Source of the DNA: Streptomyces radiopugnans
GTDB lineage: Bacteria > Actinomycetota > Actinomycetes > Streptomycetales > Streptomycetaceae
DNA: 64,000 nucleotides
Assembly: GCF_900110735.1 (NCBI RefSeq)
Contig: NZ_FOET01000016.1
Location: 1 to 64,000 of the forward strand
Reading direction: 5' to 3'
Positions 28,785-36,914 of this stretch are shown piece after piece (within the stretch, counting starts at the first letter, position 1; the number at the start of each line of letters is the position of its first letter). A model generated the notes under the pieces. That model made no database searches, had not been told where the DNA came from, and saw only the letters and a list, made by a program, of their open reading frames with translations. The translations under genes and the position numbers were made by a program.

Positions 28785-29355
28785 ATGAGCAGACTTCAGA
28801 AGGTCGACGGTCCGGCCGGGATCGGGCGGAACCCGGCGGCTCCGGGGAGGCTGGGATTCCGGGTGGCGGTGGTGTTCCGGAACGTGTGGTTCCTGGCCGC
28901 GGTGACCGCGGGGACGGCGGTCGCGAGGGGGGGGGGAGGGCCTCCTGTCGTTCGCGGCGGATCTTCCGGCCACGGTCCTGCTGGGTTACGTCCTTGTGGT
29001 CCTCTTCTTTCCGCCCGGCGTGAACCACCCGGACACGGCCGGACGGTGGCGTGAGAGGTTTCCGCGTGCCTCGGCCGCCGAGCGGTTCGCCTGGTTCCTG
29101 TCCTGGCTGGCCGCCGGGGTCGTGGTGGTGTTCGCAGTGGGGATCGTCTGCGGCCTGGTCTTCTTCGGGGGAGGCCTGGCCGGCCTTCTGGACGGGGCCG
29201 TCTCCCTTCTGCTCGATCCGGTCTCCGCCGTGCCAGCGGCGGTTCTGGCGGCCTGGTGCGCGCTGTCCCCGGTGGTGTGGCCGGTCAGGGGGCGTTATCT
29301 GCGGTGCTGGAGTCTGCGCCGCGGGCCACGGGAGGCGGCGGCCGGCCGACCGTGA
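28785..29355 (+). pseudogene. Membrane protein gene interrupted at a G10 tract
   Basis: ATG 28785 with GGGGGAGG four bases upstream opens a frame MSRLQKVDG with one hydrophobic helix (FRNVWFLAAVTAGTAVA). At a run of ten G (28927-28936) the frame must slip by one base to continue as EGLLSFAADLPATVLLGYVLVVLFF, then APRASAAE-like loop and two more helices (FLSWLAAGVVVVFAVGIVCG, SAVPAAVLAAWCALSPVVW), ending at 29355. Read as given, frame 1 stops at 29054 after 89 residues. A tract of nine (or twelve) G would give one protein of about 190 residues with four membrane helices. Sequencing error, phase variation or a true mutation cannot be told apart here. Function unknown. Confidence 0.62.
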
Positions 29356-29375
29356 TCCGGATCACGGTCGGCCGG
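29342..29375. terminator. Perfect 34-bp palindrome, probable bidirectional terminator
   Basis: Arms of 17 bp (29342-29358 and 29359-29375) with no loop base left over, overlapping the stop of the interrupted membrane gene. Its left 24 bp recur at 31845-31868. Confidence 0.6.
29343..29366 (+). repeat. 24-bp direct repeat, copy 1
   Basis: Begins CGGCCGACCGTGATCC and is 23/24 identical to 31845-31868. The 13-bp core GACCGTGATCCGG also occurs at 33861-33873. This copy forms half of a perfect palindrome. Confidence 0.6.
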
Positions 29376-29488
29376 GTGTGCGGCCGTGTGATGGGCGGGG
29401 CAGCCCCTTCGGCACGGACATGCATGAAGGCGGCGGGGACGGGAACGGCTCGCGCGCGGGCGGCTGACCGCACGAACCGGTACGCCTC

Positions 29489-29875
29489 TCAGCAGGACTG
29501 CTCGATGTAGAGCAGTCTCCTTCCGTCGTCGGACTGTCCGCGAAAAGCCGCGTAGCCGGGGTGGTCCTCGCGGCCGAGGCGGTCTTCGACCTCGGCCCAC
29601 GCCGCTTCCCTGTCCTGCGCCGCCGTCCCGACGCGGCGCAGGACATCGCCCGCGCCGTCACCGATGATCACCACGTCGGCCCGGCGCATGAGCCGCCTGG
29701 CCATCCGGGCGTCGAGCGGGTGCTTGGTCAGCACCCATGCGTCGCCGTCGCCGTCGACGAGAAGTCCTGCGGTCGCCGGAGACGGGACGAACTCGCCACC
29801 GGTCTCCTCCGCCGGCCCCAGCGACTGCAGCATCCGCGCGAAGCCTCCGCCGCGGCGAGATGATTTCTTCGGCAT
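29489..29875 (-). CDS. Hypothetical protein (128 aa)
   Basis: Unrecognised soluble protein. A basic N-terminus (MPKKSSRRGGG) is followed by a mixed alpha/beta region (AGLLVDGDGDAWVLTKHP, RRADVVIIGDGAGDVLRR) and an acidic C-terminal half ending in an odd Cys. Start ATG 29875 is chosen; GGGAG lies 10 bases upstream. ATG further upstream (MWCSGAGG) would add 13 residues. Codon use is Streptomyces-like. It is convergent with the interrupted membrane gene. No neighbour suggests a role; it could be an orphan immunity-like protein of the RHS region. Confidence 0.55.
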   Translation of the reverse strand: MPKKSSRRGGGFARMLQSLGPAEETGGEFVPSPATAGLLVDGDGDAWVLTKHPLDARMARRLMRRADVVIIGDGAGDVLRRVGTAAQDREAAWAEVEDRLGREDHPGYAAFRGQSDDGRRLLYIEQSC

Positions 29876-30130
29876 GCGGACAAGTCTCCCGCCCCCGGCC
29901 CCGGAGCACCACATCCACAAACCCGTCGGCATCATGTGCGGTATCCCGACACCCTCTGGTCCTGCGTCACTGCCGTGCGCGGTGTCACGGCCGTCGTGGC
30001 TACGCGTGGGATGTGAGAGCGGATGAGGCCGTCGCCGCGTTTGGCGTCTGGACAGCCGAGCAAAAACGCCTCTGACTATCAAGAGCGGGGATGCCGAAGT
30101 CCTTGTTCTCGCCGAAGTCGGGAGAGATGC
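29876..30130. other. Intergenic region, nothing recognised
   Basis: Divergent upstream region of two hypothetical genes. Slightly lower GC than average; GGGAGAG before ATG 30131 is the only clear element. Confidence 0.4.
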
Positions 30131-30406
30131 ATGAGTTTGGGGGAGTGGGGGCTCACCCTTCTGGGGGTGTTCTCCGCTGTGGCCGCCTATTCGAGGGTGG
30201 AGCAGCCTTGGAAGTTCAAGTGGATCCTGTCGGCGGGTGTTTTCGGTGTCCTGTTGACGGGGATCGCCTTCGGCGGGTCCGGGGCCGGGGTGTACGTTCC
30301 GTTCATCTCCTTGATCGTGGCCGGGGGGATCGTGGACGGCCTGTGGGTCTCCGGGGTGTGGCGTCCGGGCAGCCGGTCGGCGGCGCGGAGCCGGGGTCGC
30401 CGCTGA
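30131..30406 (+). CDS. Small hypothetical membrane protein (91 aa)
   Basis: Unrecognised. Predicted helices at about residues 4-21, 31-48 and 53-72, separated by a short polar loop (YSRVEQPWKFKW), and a basic Arg-rich C-terminus (PGSRSAARSRGRR) likely cytoplasmic. The start has GGGAGAG 4 bases upstream, which decides for 30131 over earlier in-frame codons. Located in the accessory region between two orphan genes. Confidence 0.55.
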   Translation: MSLGEWGLTLLGVFSAVAAYSRVEQPWKFKWILSAGVFGVLLTGIAFGGSGAGVYVPFISLIVAGGIVDGLWVSGVWRPGSRSAARSRGRR

Positions 30407-30636
30407 AGCCTGCGGCCCGGTCGCCCCTGCGGCCTCCGGATGGAACGACAGTGAGCGCAGCAGGTTCTTCGGAGACAAGCACCGTGGCCGCCAGGGCATC
30501 CTGAGCCGCAGGAACCGGGGTGTGGAACGGAGCGCCGTAGGCTTCGAGAAGACGCTCGGTGTCGAAGCCGCCCGCACCGTGTTCGGAGCGGAGTCGGGCG
30601 GAGGCAGGCACCGGGATCCACACGCGGGGAGGTTCC

Positions 30637-31068
30637 GTGACGGACGCGGGGAGAGGTGCGAGGCCTCCCGTGGTGGCGCGGGCGGAGGCGGCCCTGCGCG
30701 CCCTCGGGACGCCGGTCGCCGCTTTCGCCCGGCGCGATGTCGAGGGGGGCAGTTGGTTCGCCGACTGGAGCGGTGACATCTCCGGCTCCGACGTGTACAT
30801 CGGGCTGATGGGAGGATCGCCGGCCGCGTCGTCGGTGCGCCTGCTTCTCGACGACTGGGTGTTCGACGATGTGGCCGGCGGGGACGTCGGGGAACTGCTC
30901 CTGGGCATTTTCTCCGGCCAGGCGACCATCACGAGACAGCGTTCCTTCCCGTTCTCCTCCATCGTGGTTCTGGAACATGCCGTCGGGGGCGTCCGCTACT
31001 CCGCCACGAGACGCCTCGGTTCGGACGAGGAACCACAGCCCTGGGAGCGGCCTTTGATCGCCGAGTGA
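30637..31068 (+). CDS. Hypothetical protein (143 aa)
   Basis: Unrecognised soluble protein with alternating strands and acidic loops: VVARAEAALRALGTPVAAF, SDVYIGLMGG, RLLLDDWVFDDVAGGDVGELLLGIFSG, SFPFSSIVVLEHAV. GTG 30637 is chosen because GGGGAGG lies 4 bases upstream; an in-frame GTG at 30559 has no such site. The composition resembles immunity proteins of polymorphic toxin loci, and the location within the RHS island makes an orphan immunity gene plausible, but nothing proves it. Confidence 0.58.
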   Translation: MTDAGRGARPPVVARAEAALRALGTPVAAFARRDVEGGSWFADWSGDISGSDVYIGLMGGSPAASSVRLLLDDWVFDDVAGGDVGELLLGIFSGQATITRQRSFPFSSIVVLEHAVGGVRYSATRRLGSDEEPQPWERPLIAE

Positions 31069-31408
31069 GAGAGGAAGCGGGTGGATGGGTGCTGCGGTTT
31101 CCGGCCAGGGGGCTGCACCTGTATACGTGCAAGCTGTCTGCCCCCTTCGAGGGACACGGACGGCGACGCGCGGCCCCGGCAGATCACCGCCACGGCCGAG
31201 CACCCCTTCCACGCTTGGGGACAGGGAGGGTCAACGAGTCCGAACCGCACACCGGGGAACGTCCGGTGACCCCGGACGGGCCTATGCCCACCGTCACAGG
31301 CACCAGCCGTACTCGGGCGGTCCACATCGTCCGGTCCTCTGCCAGGGGAGCAGGTGGCGAGGTCGCGCATAGTGTGGCCTCGCCACCCTTACCGGGGGGG
31401 GAGGGAAC
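31069..31408. other. 340-bp region without a supported gene
   Basis: Contains a nested inverted repeat (GGGGGC at 31108-31113 with GCCCCC at 31140-31145, enclosing TGCAC and GTGCA), which may end the gene at 30637. Only low-quality frames occur; none has a ribosome site. Confidence 0.4.
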
Positions 31409-31696
31409 GTGGGGGACATGACCGCCAGGGCGCGCGTGGCAGACCTCGTCGTCGCGTACGCGGTCCTGGTCGACGCGACCAACGCGTGCGACGCCCTGGA
31501 CGAGGTGGTCGTGGCCGCCGACACCTGGGCCTCGGCCGCGGACCTCATCCGGGCCTGCGGCTATCTCAAGGTCCCAAGGCGGGCCACGAGCGGCGGGATC
31601 GCGGCAGAGGCGGTCGAAGCGGCCCTCGCGGCCCCCGGAACGGTCTTCCGGAAACGCTTCATGTCGGACACACCGTGGGCACCCGCCGCGAGGTGA
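31409..31696 (+). CDS. Hypothetical protein (95 aa)
   Basis: Unrecognised small, mostly helical protein (ARVADLVVAYAVLVDATNAC, CDALDEVVVAADTW, GGIAAEAVEAALAAPG). GTG 31409 follows GGGGGGGGAGGG at only 3 bases, while ATG 31418 is 12 bases from it, so the exact start is unclear. Codon positions show high third-base GC, supporting coding. It could be a truncated regulator or an orphan; it has no clear neighbours in function. Confidence 0.45.
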   Translation: MGDMTARARVADLVVAYAVLVDATNACDALDEVVVAADTWASAADLIRACGYLKVPRRATSGGIAAEAVEAALAAPGTVFRKRFMSDTPWAPAAR

Positions 31697-31844
31697 GAGA
31701 AGGGCCCGCCTCCGCGGGGCGGTGCGACGGAAGAAGCACGCGTCCCCGCGTCCGGACGTCACATCGGCTGGAACGGCTGGAGACCACGAGCGTTCAGAGC
31801 CCTCCCGAAGACATCGTCACCGCACCGCACCGCCCGGCTTCCGT

Positions 31845-31868
31845 CGGCCGACCGTGATCCGGGTCACG
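31845..31868 (+). repeat. 24-bp direct repeat, copy 2
   Basis: 23/24 match to 29343-29366, in the same orientation, 98 bp before panD. Here the right palindrome arm is only partly kept. Confidence 0.6.
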
Positions 31869-31966
31869 CTCCACCGGGCGGCCGGGGGCGCGGCCGTACG
31901 ATGGGCGGGACGGCGCGCATCCCGTCCCGGGAGCGCGACCCTACCCACCTTCGAGGAGTCGGCACC

Positions 31967-32383
31967 GTGCTGCGCACCATGTTCAAGTCGAAGATCCACC
32001 GTGCCACGGTCACCGAGGCGGATCTCCACTACGTGGGGTCCGTCACGATCGACGCGGACCTGATGGAGGCCGCCGACCTGCTGCCCGGAGAGCTGGTCCA
32101 CATCGTCGACATCACCAACGGCGCCCGCCTGGAGACCTACGTCATCGAGGGGCGGCGTGGCTCCGGGGTGATCGGGATCAACGGCGCGGCCGCGCATCTG
32201 GTCCACCCCGGGGACCTGGTGATCCTCATCAGCTACGCGCAGATGGACGACGCCGAGGCCCGCTCCCACCGGCCCGCGGTGGTGCACGTCGACGCGGACA
32301 ACCGCATCGTGGAGCTGGGCAGCGACCCGTCCGAGCCGGTGCCCGGCAGCGACACGGTGCGCAGCCCGATGGCCATGGTCTGA
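31967..32383 (+). CDS. panD: Aspartate 1-decarboxylase PanD
   Basis: Pyruvoyl enzyme making beta-alanine from aspartate for pantothenate and CoA. The proenzyme self-cleaves between Gly24 and Ser25, seen in LHYVGSVTID; other conserved parts are MFKSKIHRATVTEADL, GELVHIVDITNGARLETY, GINGAAAHLVHPGDLVI and the SYAQM segment. GTG start with GAGGAG 8 bases upstream; 138 residues, normal length. It stands alone, without panB or panC, at the right edge of the accessory region. A hairpin shared with the convergent protease gene ends it. Confidence 0.95.
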   Translation: MLRTMFKSKIHRATVTEADLHYVGSVTIDADLMEAADLLPGELVHIVDITNGARLETYVIEGRRGSGVIGINGAAAHLVHPGDLVILISYAQMDDAEARSHRPAVVHVDADNRIVELGSDPSEPVPGSDTVRSPMAMV

Positions 32384-32426
32384 GCCACCCGGCGCTCCGC
32401 TCCCGCACCCGCGTACAGGACAGAGC

Positions 32427-32466
32427 GAGGGCCCCGCCGCTCCCCGGAGGGAGCAGTGGGGCCCTC
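32427..32466. terminator. Bidirectional terminator, panD and protease
   Basis: 18-base arms (32427-32444 and 32449-32466) with two mismatches and a short loop, between the convergent stops at 32383 and 32488. Confidence 0.75.
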
Positions 32467-32487
32467 GACACGTCACGCTTGGCGCCC

Positions 32488-33702
32488 TCAGTTCTTGCCG
32501 GCGAACTTCTCACTGACGCCCTCCAGGACGCCCTCGGCCTCCTCGCCCAGCCGTGGACCGGCCAGCCAGGTGTGGTCGATCGTGCCGATGGAGGTGACCG
32601 ACACCAGCGTCTGCTCACCGGAGGCCCCCTCGGCGAACCAGCCGCCGCCCGAGGAGCCGCCGGTCATGGTGCAGCCGATGCGGTACATCGTGGACTCCGA
32701 CTCGCTCAGGGTCAGCCGGCCCGGACGGTCGGTGCAGGTGTGCATGGTGAGTCCGTCGAAGGGCGGGGCGGCGGGGTAGCCGTAGGCCCGCACCGAGGAG
32801 AGCGAGGCCACCGACGGCTTGCCGAAGTCGACCGGCACGGCGGTGCCGACGGTCTCCTCCAGCGACTTGCCGCCCTTGTCCTCGGCCTCCACCCGCAGCA
32901 CGGCGAAGTCCTGCGAGGCGCCCAGACCGCCCGTCTCGGCGCCGTTGGAGATCCAGTGCTCGGTCGTCTGCGCCCAGGTCGCCCAGAACACGCCGTGCGG
33001 CGCGACCTCGGCCGGGGACGCCTGCTCCAACCGGGACGCCTTCAGCGCCGAGTCGTTGTACGCGGGCACGAAGACGACGTTGCGGAACCAGCCGCCGGCG
33101 GAGCCCGCGTGCACGCAGTGCCCGGCGGTGGCCACCAGGTCGGACTTCCCCGGGTTGCGGGGGTCCTCGACGACGGTGCCGGAGCAGACCATGGGGCCCT
33201 TGGGGGTGTCCATGAACACCTTGCCCACCGCCGGGGAGTTCTCGCGGTACGGCGCCGTGACCGGCCGGGCCTTCCTCGGCGCGGGATCGGGGTCGGTGAC
33301 GCCCTCGTCCCCCTCACCGCCCGCGCTCCCGTCGCCGGCGTCGGGGTCGACCCTGCGGTCGTTCTCCTCGGCGTCCTTCATCCGGTCCGGGTCCCACAGG
33401 CCCTCGATGATCGGGTTGACGAAGTCCCTGGCCTCACGCAGCCAGTCGTCCTCGTCCCAGTTCCGCCACTCCCCGTTCTTCCACTTCTCGGGATCGAAGT
33501 CCTTCAGGGCGGCGGGCAGTTCCTTCGGCAGGCGGAGACCGTCGATGCCGGGTCCGCCCTCCCCGTCCGGCGCGGTGGCGCTGGGACCGGCCTGCGCACC
33601 GGACCCGTCCTCGGCGGGGCCGCACGCGGTGGCCGTGACGGCCAGGGCCGCGGCTATCGCCGCTGCGGCCAGCGCGGACCGCCTCCTGCTCGTAGCTGAC
33701 AT
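32488..33702 (-). CDS. Trypsin-like serine protease, lipoprotein
   Basis: Exported chymotrypsin-fold protease. Lipobox VTATAC (Cys about residue 27) after a basic, hydrophobic leader, so likely anchored to the outer face of the membrane. An acidic Trp-rich linker (about residues 50-110) precedes the protease domain, with His in VATAGHCVHAGS (about 192), Asp in SQDFAVLRV (about 262) and Ser in TGGSSGGGWF (about 348). 404 residues. Start ATG 33702 with GGGGGA 10 bases upstream. Substrate unknown; a role in processing exported proteins is likely but unproven. Confidence 0.88.
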   Translation of the reverse strand: MSATSRRRSALAAAAIAAALAVTATACGPAEDGSGAQAGPSATAPDGEGGPGIDGLRLPKELPAALKDFDPEKWKNGEWRNWDEDDWLREARDFVNPIIEGLWDPDRMKDAEENDRRVDPDAGDGSAGGEGDEGVTDPDPAPRKARPVTAPYRENSPAVGKVFMDTPKGPMVCSGTVVEDPRNPGKSDLVATAGHCVHAGSAGGWFRNVVFVPAYNDSALKASRLEQASPAEVAPHGVFWATWAQTTEHWISNGAETGGLGASQDFAVLRVEAEDKGGKSLEETVGTAVPVDFGKPSVASLSSVRAYGYPAAPPFDGLTMHTCTDRPGRLTLSESESTMYRIGCTMTGGSSGGGWFAEGASGEQTLVSVTSIGTIDHTWLAGPRLGEEAEGVLEGVSEKFAGKN

Positions 33703-33991
33703 GGACTGACAATCCCCCTGAGACGGAACGCTCGCTGCACATACCGGTCTGCCATGGGCCCCGCCGAACGAGGCGGGCCCCACTATGCCGGTGCTGCGGG
33801 GGACGGCGCGCGGCGGGTCCGCGGTTCCGACTCGCCCCCGGAGGAAACGATCTCGCCCCGGACCGTGATCCGGCGGGGGCGGCGTCGTTGGTACGGGCGG
33901 AGATGCGGCGCCGCTCGTAACGGCGACGCCGTGCCACGGGAACCGGACGACCACGCACCGGTGCGGTGCCCTCACCCCCAGGGAGACTTCC
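33703..33991. promoter_or_regulatory. Divergent upstream region of protease and siderophore genes
   Basis: 289 bp. No iron box (DmdR/IdeR type) could be seen before the siderophore gene. The 13-bp core of the accessory repeat is at 33861-33873. AGGGAG before GTG 33992 is the ribosome site. Confidence 0.35.
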
Positions 33992-35998
33992 GTGAACGCA
34001 TGTCCCGCTCCGGACGGGAGGACGACGCAGGAGGCGGCGGCCCCGGCGGGAGGACGGCCCGTCGTGGTCGCGGAACCCGCCGTGGTCGCGGATCCCGCGG
34101 ACCCCGTCGTACCCCGGCAGTCGAGCCGTGCCGTGCCACAGGCGCACACCGGAGAGCGGAAGGCGGACGACCCGCTGGAGCACCCCGACCCGGTCGCGGC
34201 CGCCGACGCCGCGGCCGCCGAGAACCTGCTGCGCTGCTGGGTGAGGGAGAACGACCTGCCCCGGCCCGGCGGCTCCGGCGGATCAGGCGGCCCCGGTGGC
34301 GGGAGCGTCCTCCGCGTCGCCCTGGCCTCCTGCGGCCTGGTACTGCGGGTACCGGTCCGCCACTGGTCCGCCACCGGCTGGCACCGCTTCGGCCCGCCGG
34401 CCCTGGAGGGCGCCGCGCCCGGCACCGCCCCCGTCGACGCGGTGACGCTGGCCGCCCTGCTGGCGCGGGAGGCCGCGCACCGCGGCCCCGCGGTGCCGGG
34501 GCCCGTCGCGGGGGAGGGCGCGGAACTGGTCGGCCGGGTCGCCGACTCCGTACGCCGTACCGCCGTCTTCCTCGCCGACCGCCGTGCCCGCCCCGAAGCG
34601 CCGTCCGCCGCCGACCCGTTCCTGGACGGCGAGCAGTCCCTGGTCCTCGGGCACCCGCTGCACCCGGTGCCCAAGAGCCGTGAAGGGCTCACCGACGCGG
34701 AGGCGCGCGCCTGGTCCCCCGAGCTGCGCGGATCCTTCCCCCTGCACTGGATGGCCGTCGACCGCTCCGTCCTGGCCTCCGACTCGGCCTGGACCGACCG
34801 CGGCCGGACCGTGCCCGCCGAACGGATCGCCGCCGAGCTGGCCGGGCCCGGGCTGCGCCTGCCCGAGGGGACGGTCCCCCTTCCGCTGCACCCCTGGCAG
34901 GCCCGCGAGGTGCGGCACCGACCCGCCGTCGCGGCGCTGCTGGAGGCAGGTCTGCTGCACGACCTCGGCCCGCACGGCGACCCCTGGCACCCGACCTCCT
35001 CCGTGCGCACCGTCCACCGGCCCGGCGTACCGGCGATGCTCAAGCTCTCGCTGGGTCTGCGGATCACCAACTCCCGCCGGGAGAACCTCCGCAAGGAGCT
35101 GCACCGGGGAGTGGAGGTGCACCGGCTGCTGCGCACCGGCCTGGGCGCGCGCTGGCGGGCCGCCTTCCCCGGCCGCCCGGGCTTCGACATCGTGCGCGAC
35201 CCCGCCTGGCTCGCCGTCGACGACGGCGACGGCGACGGGGAGCCGGTGGCAGGGCTGGACACCGTCATCCGGCACAACCCCTTCGGGCCCGGCGACGACG
35301 CCGTGTGCCTGGCCGGGCTGACCTCCCCCCGGCCCTGGCCCGGCGATCCCCGCGGCGCGCTCCGCTCCCGGCTGGCCGACGCCGTCACCCGGCTCGCGGC
35401 CCGTACGGGGCGGCCGGTGGCCACCGTCGCAGCCGAGTGGTTCCTGCGCTACCTCCACACCGTCGTGCGCCCCGTGCTGTGGCTGGACGCCGAGGCGGGC
35501 GTCGCCCTGGAGGCGCACCAGCAGAACACCGTGGTCCTGCTCGACGGCGACGGCTGGCCGGTGGGCGGCCGCTACCGCGACAACCAGGGGTACTACTTCC
35601 GCGAGTCCCACCGCGAGGCGCTCCGGCGGCGCCTGCCGGGCATCGGGGCCGACAGCGACACCTTCGTCGCCGACGAGGTCGTCGACGAGCGCTTCGCCTA
35701 CTACCTGGGCGTCAACAACGTGCTGGGCCTGATCGGGGCGTTCGGCTCCCAGGGCCTGGCCGACGAGAGGCTGCTGCTCGCCGCGCTGCGCCGCTTCCTC
35801 ACCGACGCCGACCGCCCCGCCGACGGCTCCGGCGAGGGTGCCGGCCGTTCACCGCTGCCCGCCCTGCTGCTGCACTCCCCGGTCCTGCGGTGCAAGGCCA
35901 ACCTCCTCACCCGGCTGCACGGACTGGACGAGCTGGTCGGACCGGTGGACACCCAGTCCGTCTACGTCACCGTCACCAACCCCCTGGTGAAGCCCTGA
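33992..35998 (+). CDS. NRPS-independent siderophore synthetase (IucA/IucC family)
   Basis: ATP-dependent ligase that condenses a carboxylate such as citrate or succinyl units with a polyamine or hydroxylamine to build a siderophore. Family blocks seen: GHPLHPVPKSREGL (about residue 220), LPLHPWQAREV (about 300), a segment SSVRTVH followed by MLKLSLGLRITNSRRE, ALEAHQQNTVV (about 510) and GRYRDNQGYYFRES. A FhuF-like Cys end is absent. 668 residues with a disordered Ala/Pro-rich first 55. GTG start, AGGGAG 7 bases upstream. The acetyltransferase follows by 20 bp. Confidence 0.9.
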   Translation: MNACPAPDGRTTQEAAAPAGGRPVVVAEPAVVADPADPVVPRQSSRAVPQAHTGERKADDPLEHPDPVAAADAAAAENLLRCWVRENDLPRPGGSGGSGGPGGGSVLRVALASCGLVLRVPVRHWSATGWHRFGPPALEGAAPGTAPVDAVTLAALLAREAAHRGPAVPGPVAGEGAELVGRVADSVRRTAVFLADRRARPEAPSAADPFLDGEQSLVLGHPLHPVPKSREGLTDAEARAWSPELRGSFPLHWMAVDRSVLASDSAWTDRGRTVPAERIAAELAGPGLRLPEGTVPLPLHPWQAREVRHRPAVAALLEAGLLHDLGPHGDPWHPTSSVRTVHRPGVPAMLKLSLGLRITNSRRENLRKELHRGVEVHRLLRTGLGARWRAAFPGRPGFDIVRDPAWLAVDDGDGDGEPVAGLDTVIRHNPFGPGDDAVCLAGLTSPRPWPGDPRGALRSRLADAVTRLAARTGRPVATVAAEWFLRYLHTVVRPVLWLDAEAGVALEAHQQNTVVLLDGDGWPVGGRYRDNQGYYFRESHREALRRRLPGIGADSDTFVADEVVDERFAYYLGVNNVLGLIGAFGSQGLADERLLLAALRRFLTDADRPADGSGEGAGRSPLPALLLHSPVLRCKANLLTRLHGLDELVGPVDTQSVYVTVTNPLVKP

Positions 35999-36018
35999 AC
36001 CGCACAGGAGGCACCGCC

Positions 36019-36846
36019 ATGACCACCGGTGTTCCACCGGCCTGCCCCGCACCCGCCGCACCCGCCGCACCCGCCGCACCCGCCGTGTCCGCCGTATCCG
36101 CTGCCGCGCGCGTCGCGGCAGCGGACACGGCGGTCCCGGTGACCCCGTACGCCCCGTCGGCCGCCGGCACCGACGACACCCTCGACCTGCGGCTGCCCAC
36201 CGGTCCGGCGAGTGGCCCGTCCACCGGCCCGTACCGTGCGCCGTACGGGCCGGTGCCGGAGCCCGCGGCGCGGCCGGACCTGCTGGACACCGTCGCCGAC
36301 TGGGGGCCGGTCACCACGGCCGCCGGAGTCTTCCGGCTCGTCCCCGTCCGCATCGAACGCGATCTGCGGCTGGTCACCGCCTGGATGAACGACCCCGCGG
36401 TGGCGGCCTTCTGGCACCTGGCCGGCCCCGCCGAGACCACCGCCGCGCATCTGCGGGCCCAGGTGGACGGCGACGGGCGCAGCGTGCCGTGCCTGGGAGT
36501 CCTCTCGGGCGTCCCCATGAGCTACTGGGAGGTCTACCGCGCCGATCTCGACCCGCTCGCCCGGTACCACCCGGTGCGCCCGCACGACACCGGGCTGCAC
36601 CTGCTGATCGGCGCGGCGGCGGACCGGGGGCGCGGTGTCGGCACGGTGCTGCTGCGGGCGGTCTCCGACCTCGTCCTGGACCGGCGGCCGGCGTGCGGCC
36701 GCGTCATCGCCGAACCCGACATCCGCAACGTCCCGTCCGTCGCGGCCTTCCTGCGGGCGGGCTTCCGGCTGGCGGCCGAGGCCGAACTCCCGGGCAAACG
36801 GGCCGCCGTGGTGGTCCGCGACCGGGCGCTGCGCCATGCCCTGTGA
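36019..36846 (+). CDS. Siderophore-type N-acyltransferase (GNAT, IucB/AlcB-like)
   Basis: Acyl-CoA transferase expected to acylate the hydroxylamine of the siderophore building block. N-terminal 60 residues are a low-complexity Ala/Pro/Val repeat (PAAPAAPAAPAVSAVSAAAR). The catalytic domain (about 95-275) has RLVPVRIERDLRLVTAWMNDP, MSYWEVYRAD, LHLLIG and the acyl-CoA loop DRGRGVGTVLLRAV, as in the Acetyltransf_8 family. 275 residues; AGGAGG 9 bases before ATG. Likely cotranscribed with the synthetase. No hydroxylase or decarboxylase gene lies beside it. Confidence 0.88.
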   Translation: MTTGVPPACPAPAAPAAPAAPAVSAVSAAARVAAADTAVPVTPYAPSAAGTDDTLDLRLPTGPASGPSTGPYRAPYGPVPEPAARPDLLDTVADWGPVTTAAGVFRLVPVRIERDLRLVTAWMNDPAVAAFWHLAGPAETTAAHLRAQVDGDGRSVPCLGVLSGVPMSYWEVYRADLDPLARYHPVRPHDTGLHLLIGAAADRGRGVGTVLLRAVSDLVLDRRPACGRVIAEPDIRNVPSVAAFLRAGFRLAAEAELPGKRAAVVVRDRALRHAL

Positions 36847-36914
36847 CTGCCCCGGGTGAGCTGTGGGCCGTACCGGCCACGGCTGTCGGCGGCGCCGCGT
36901 AAGGTGGCGGTCCT

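Noticed and set aside
29342..31868. Insertion sequence or integrase-borne element
   Set aside because: No transposase, integrase or target duplication was found; only the 24-bp repeat supports mobility.
33703..33991. Iron box for the siderophore genes
   Set aside because: No 19-bp sequence close to the DmdR/IdeR consensus could be found.
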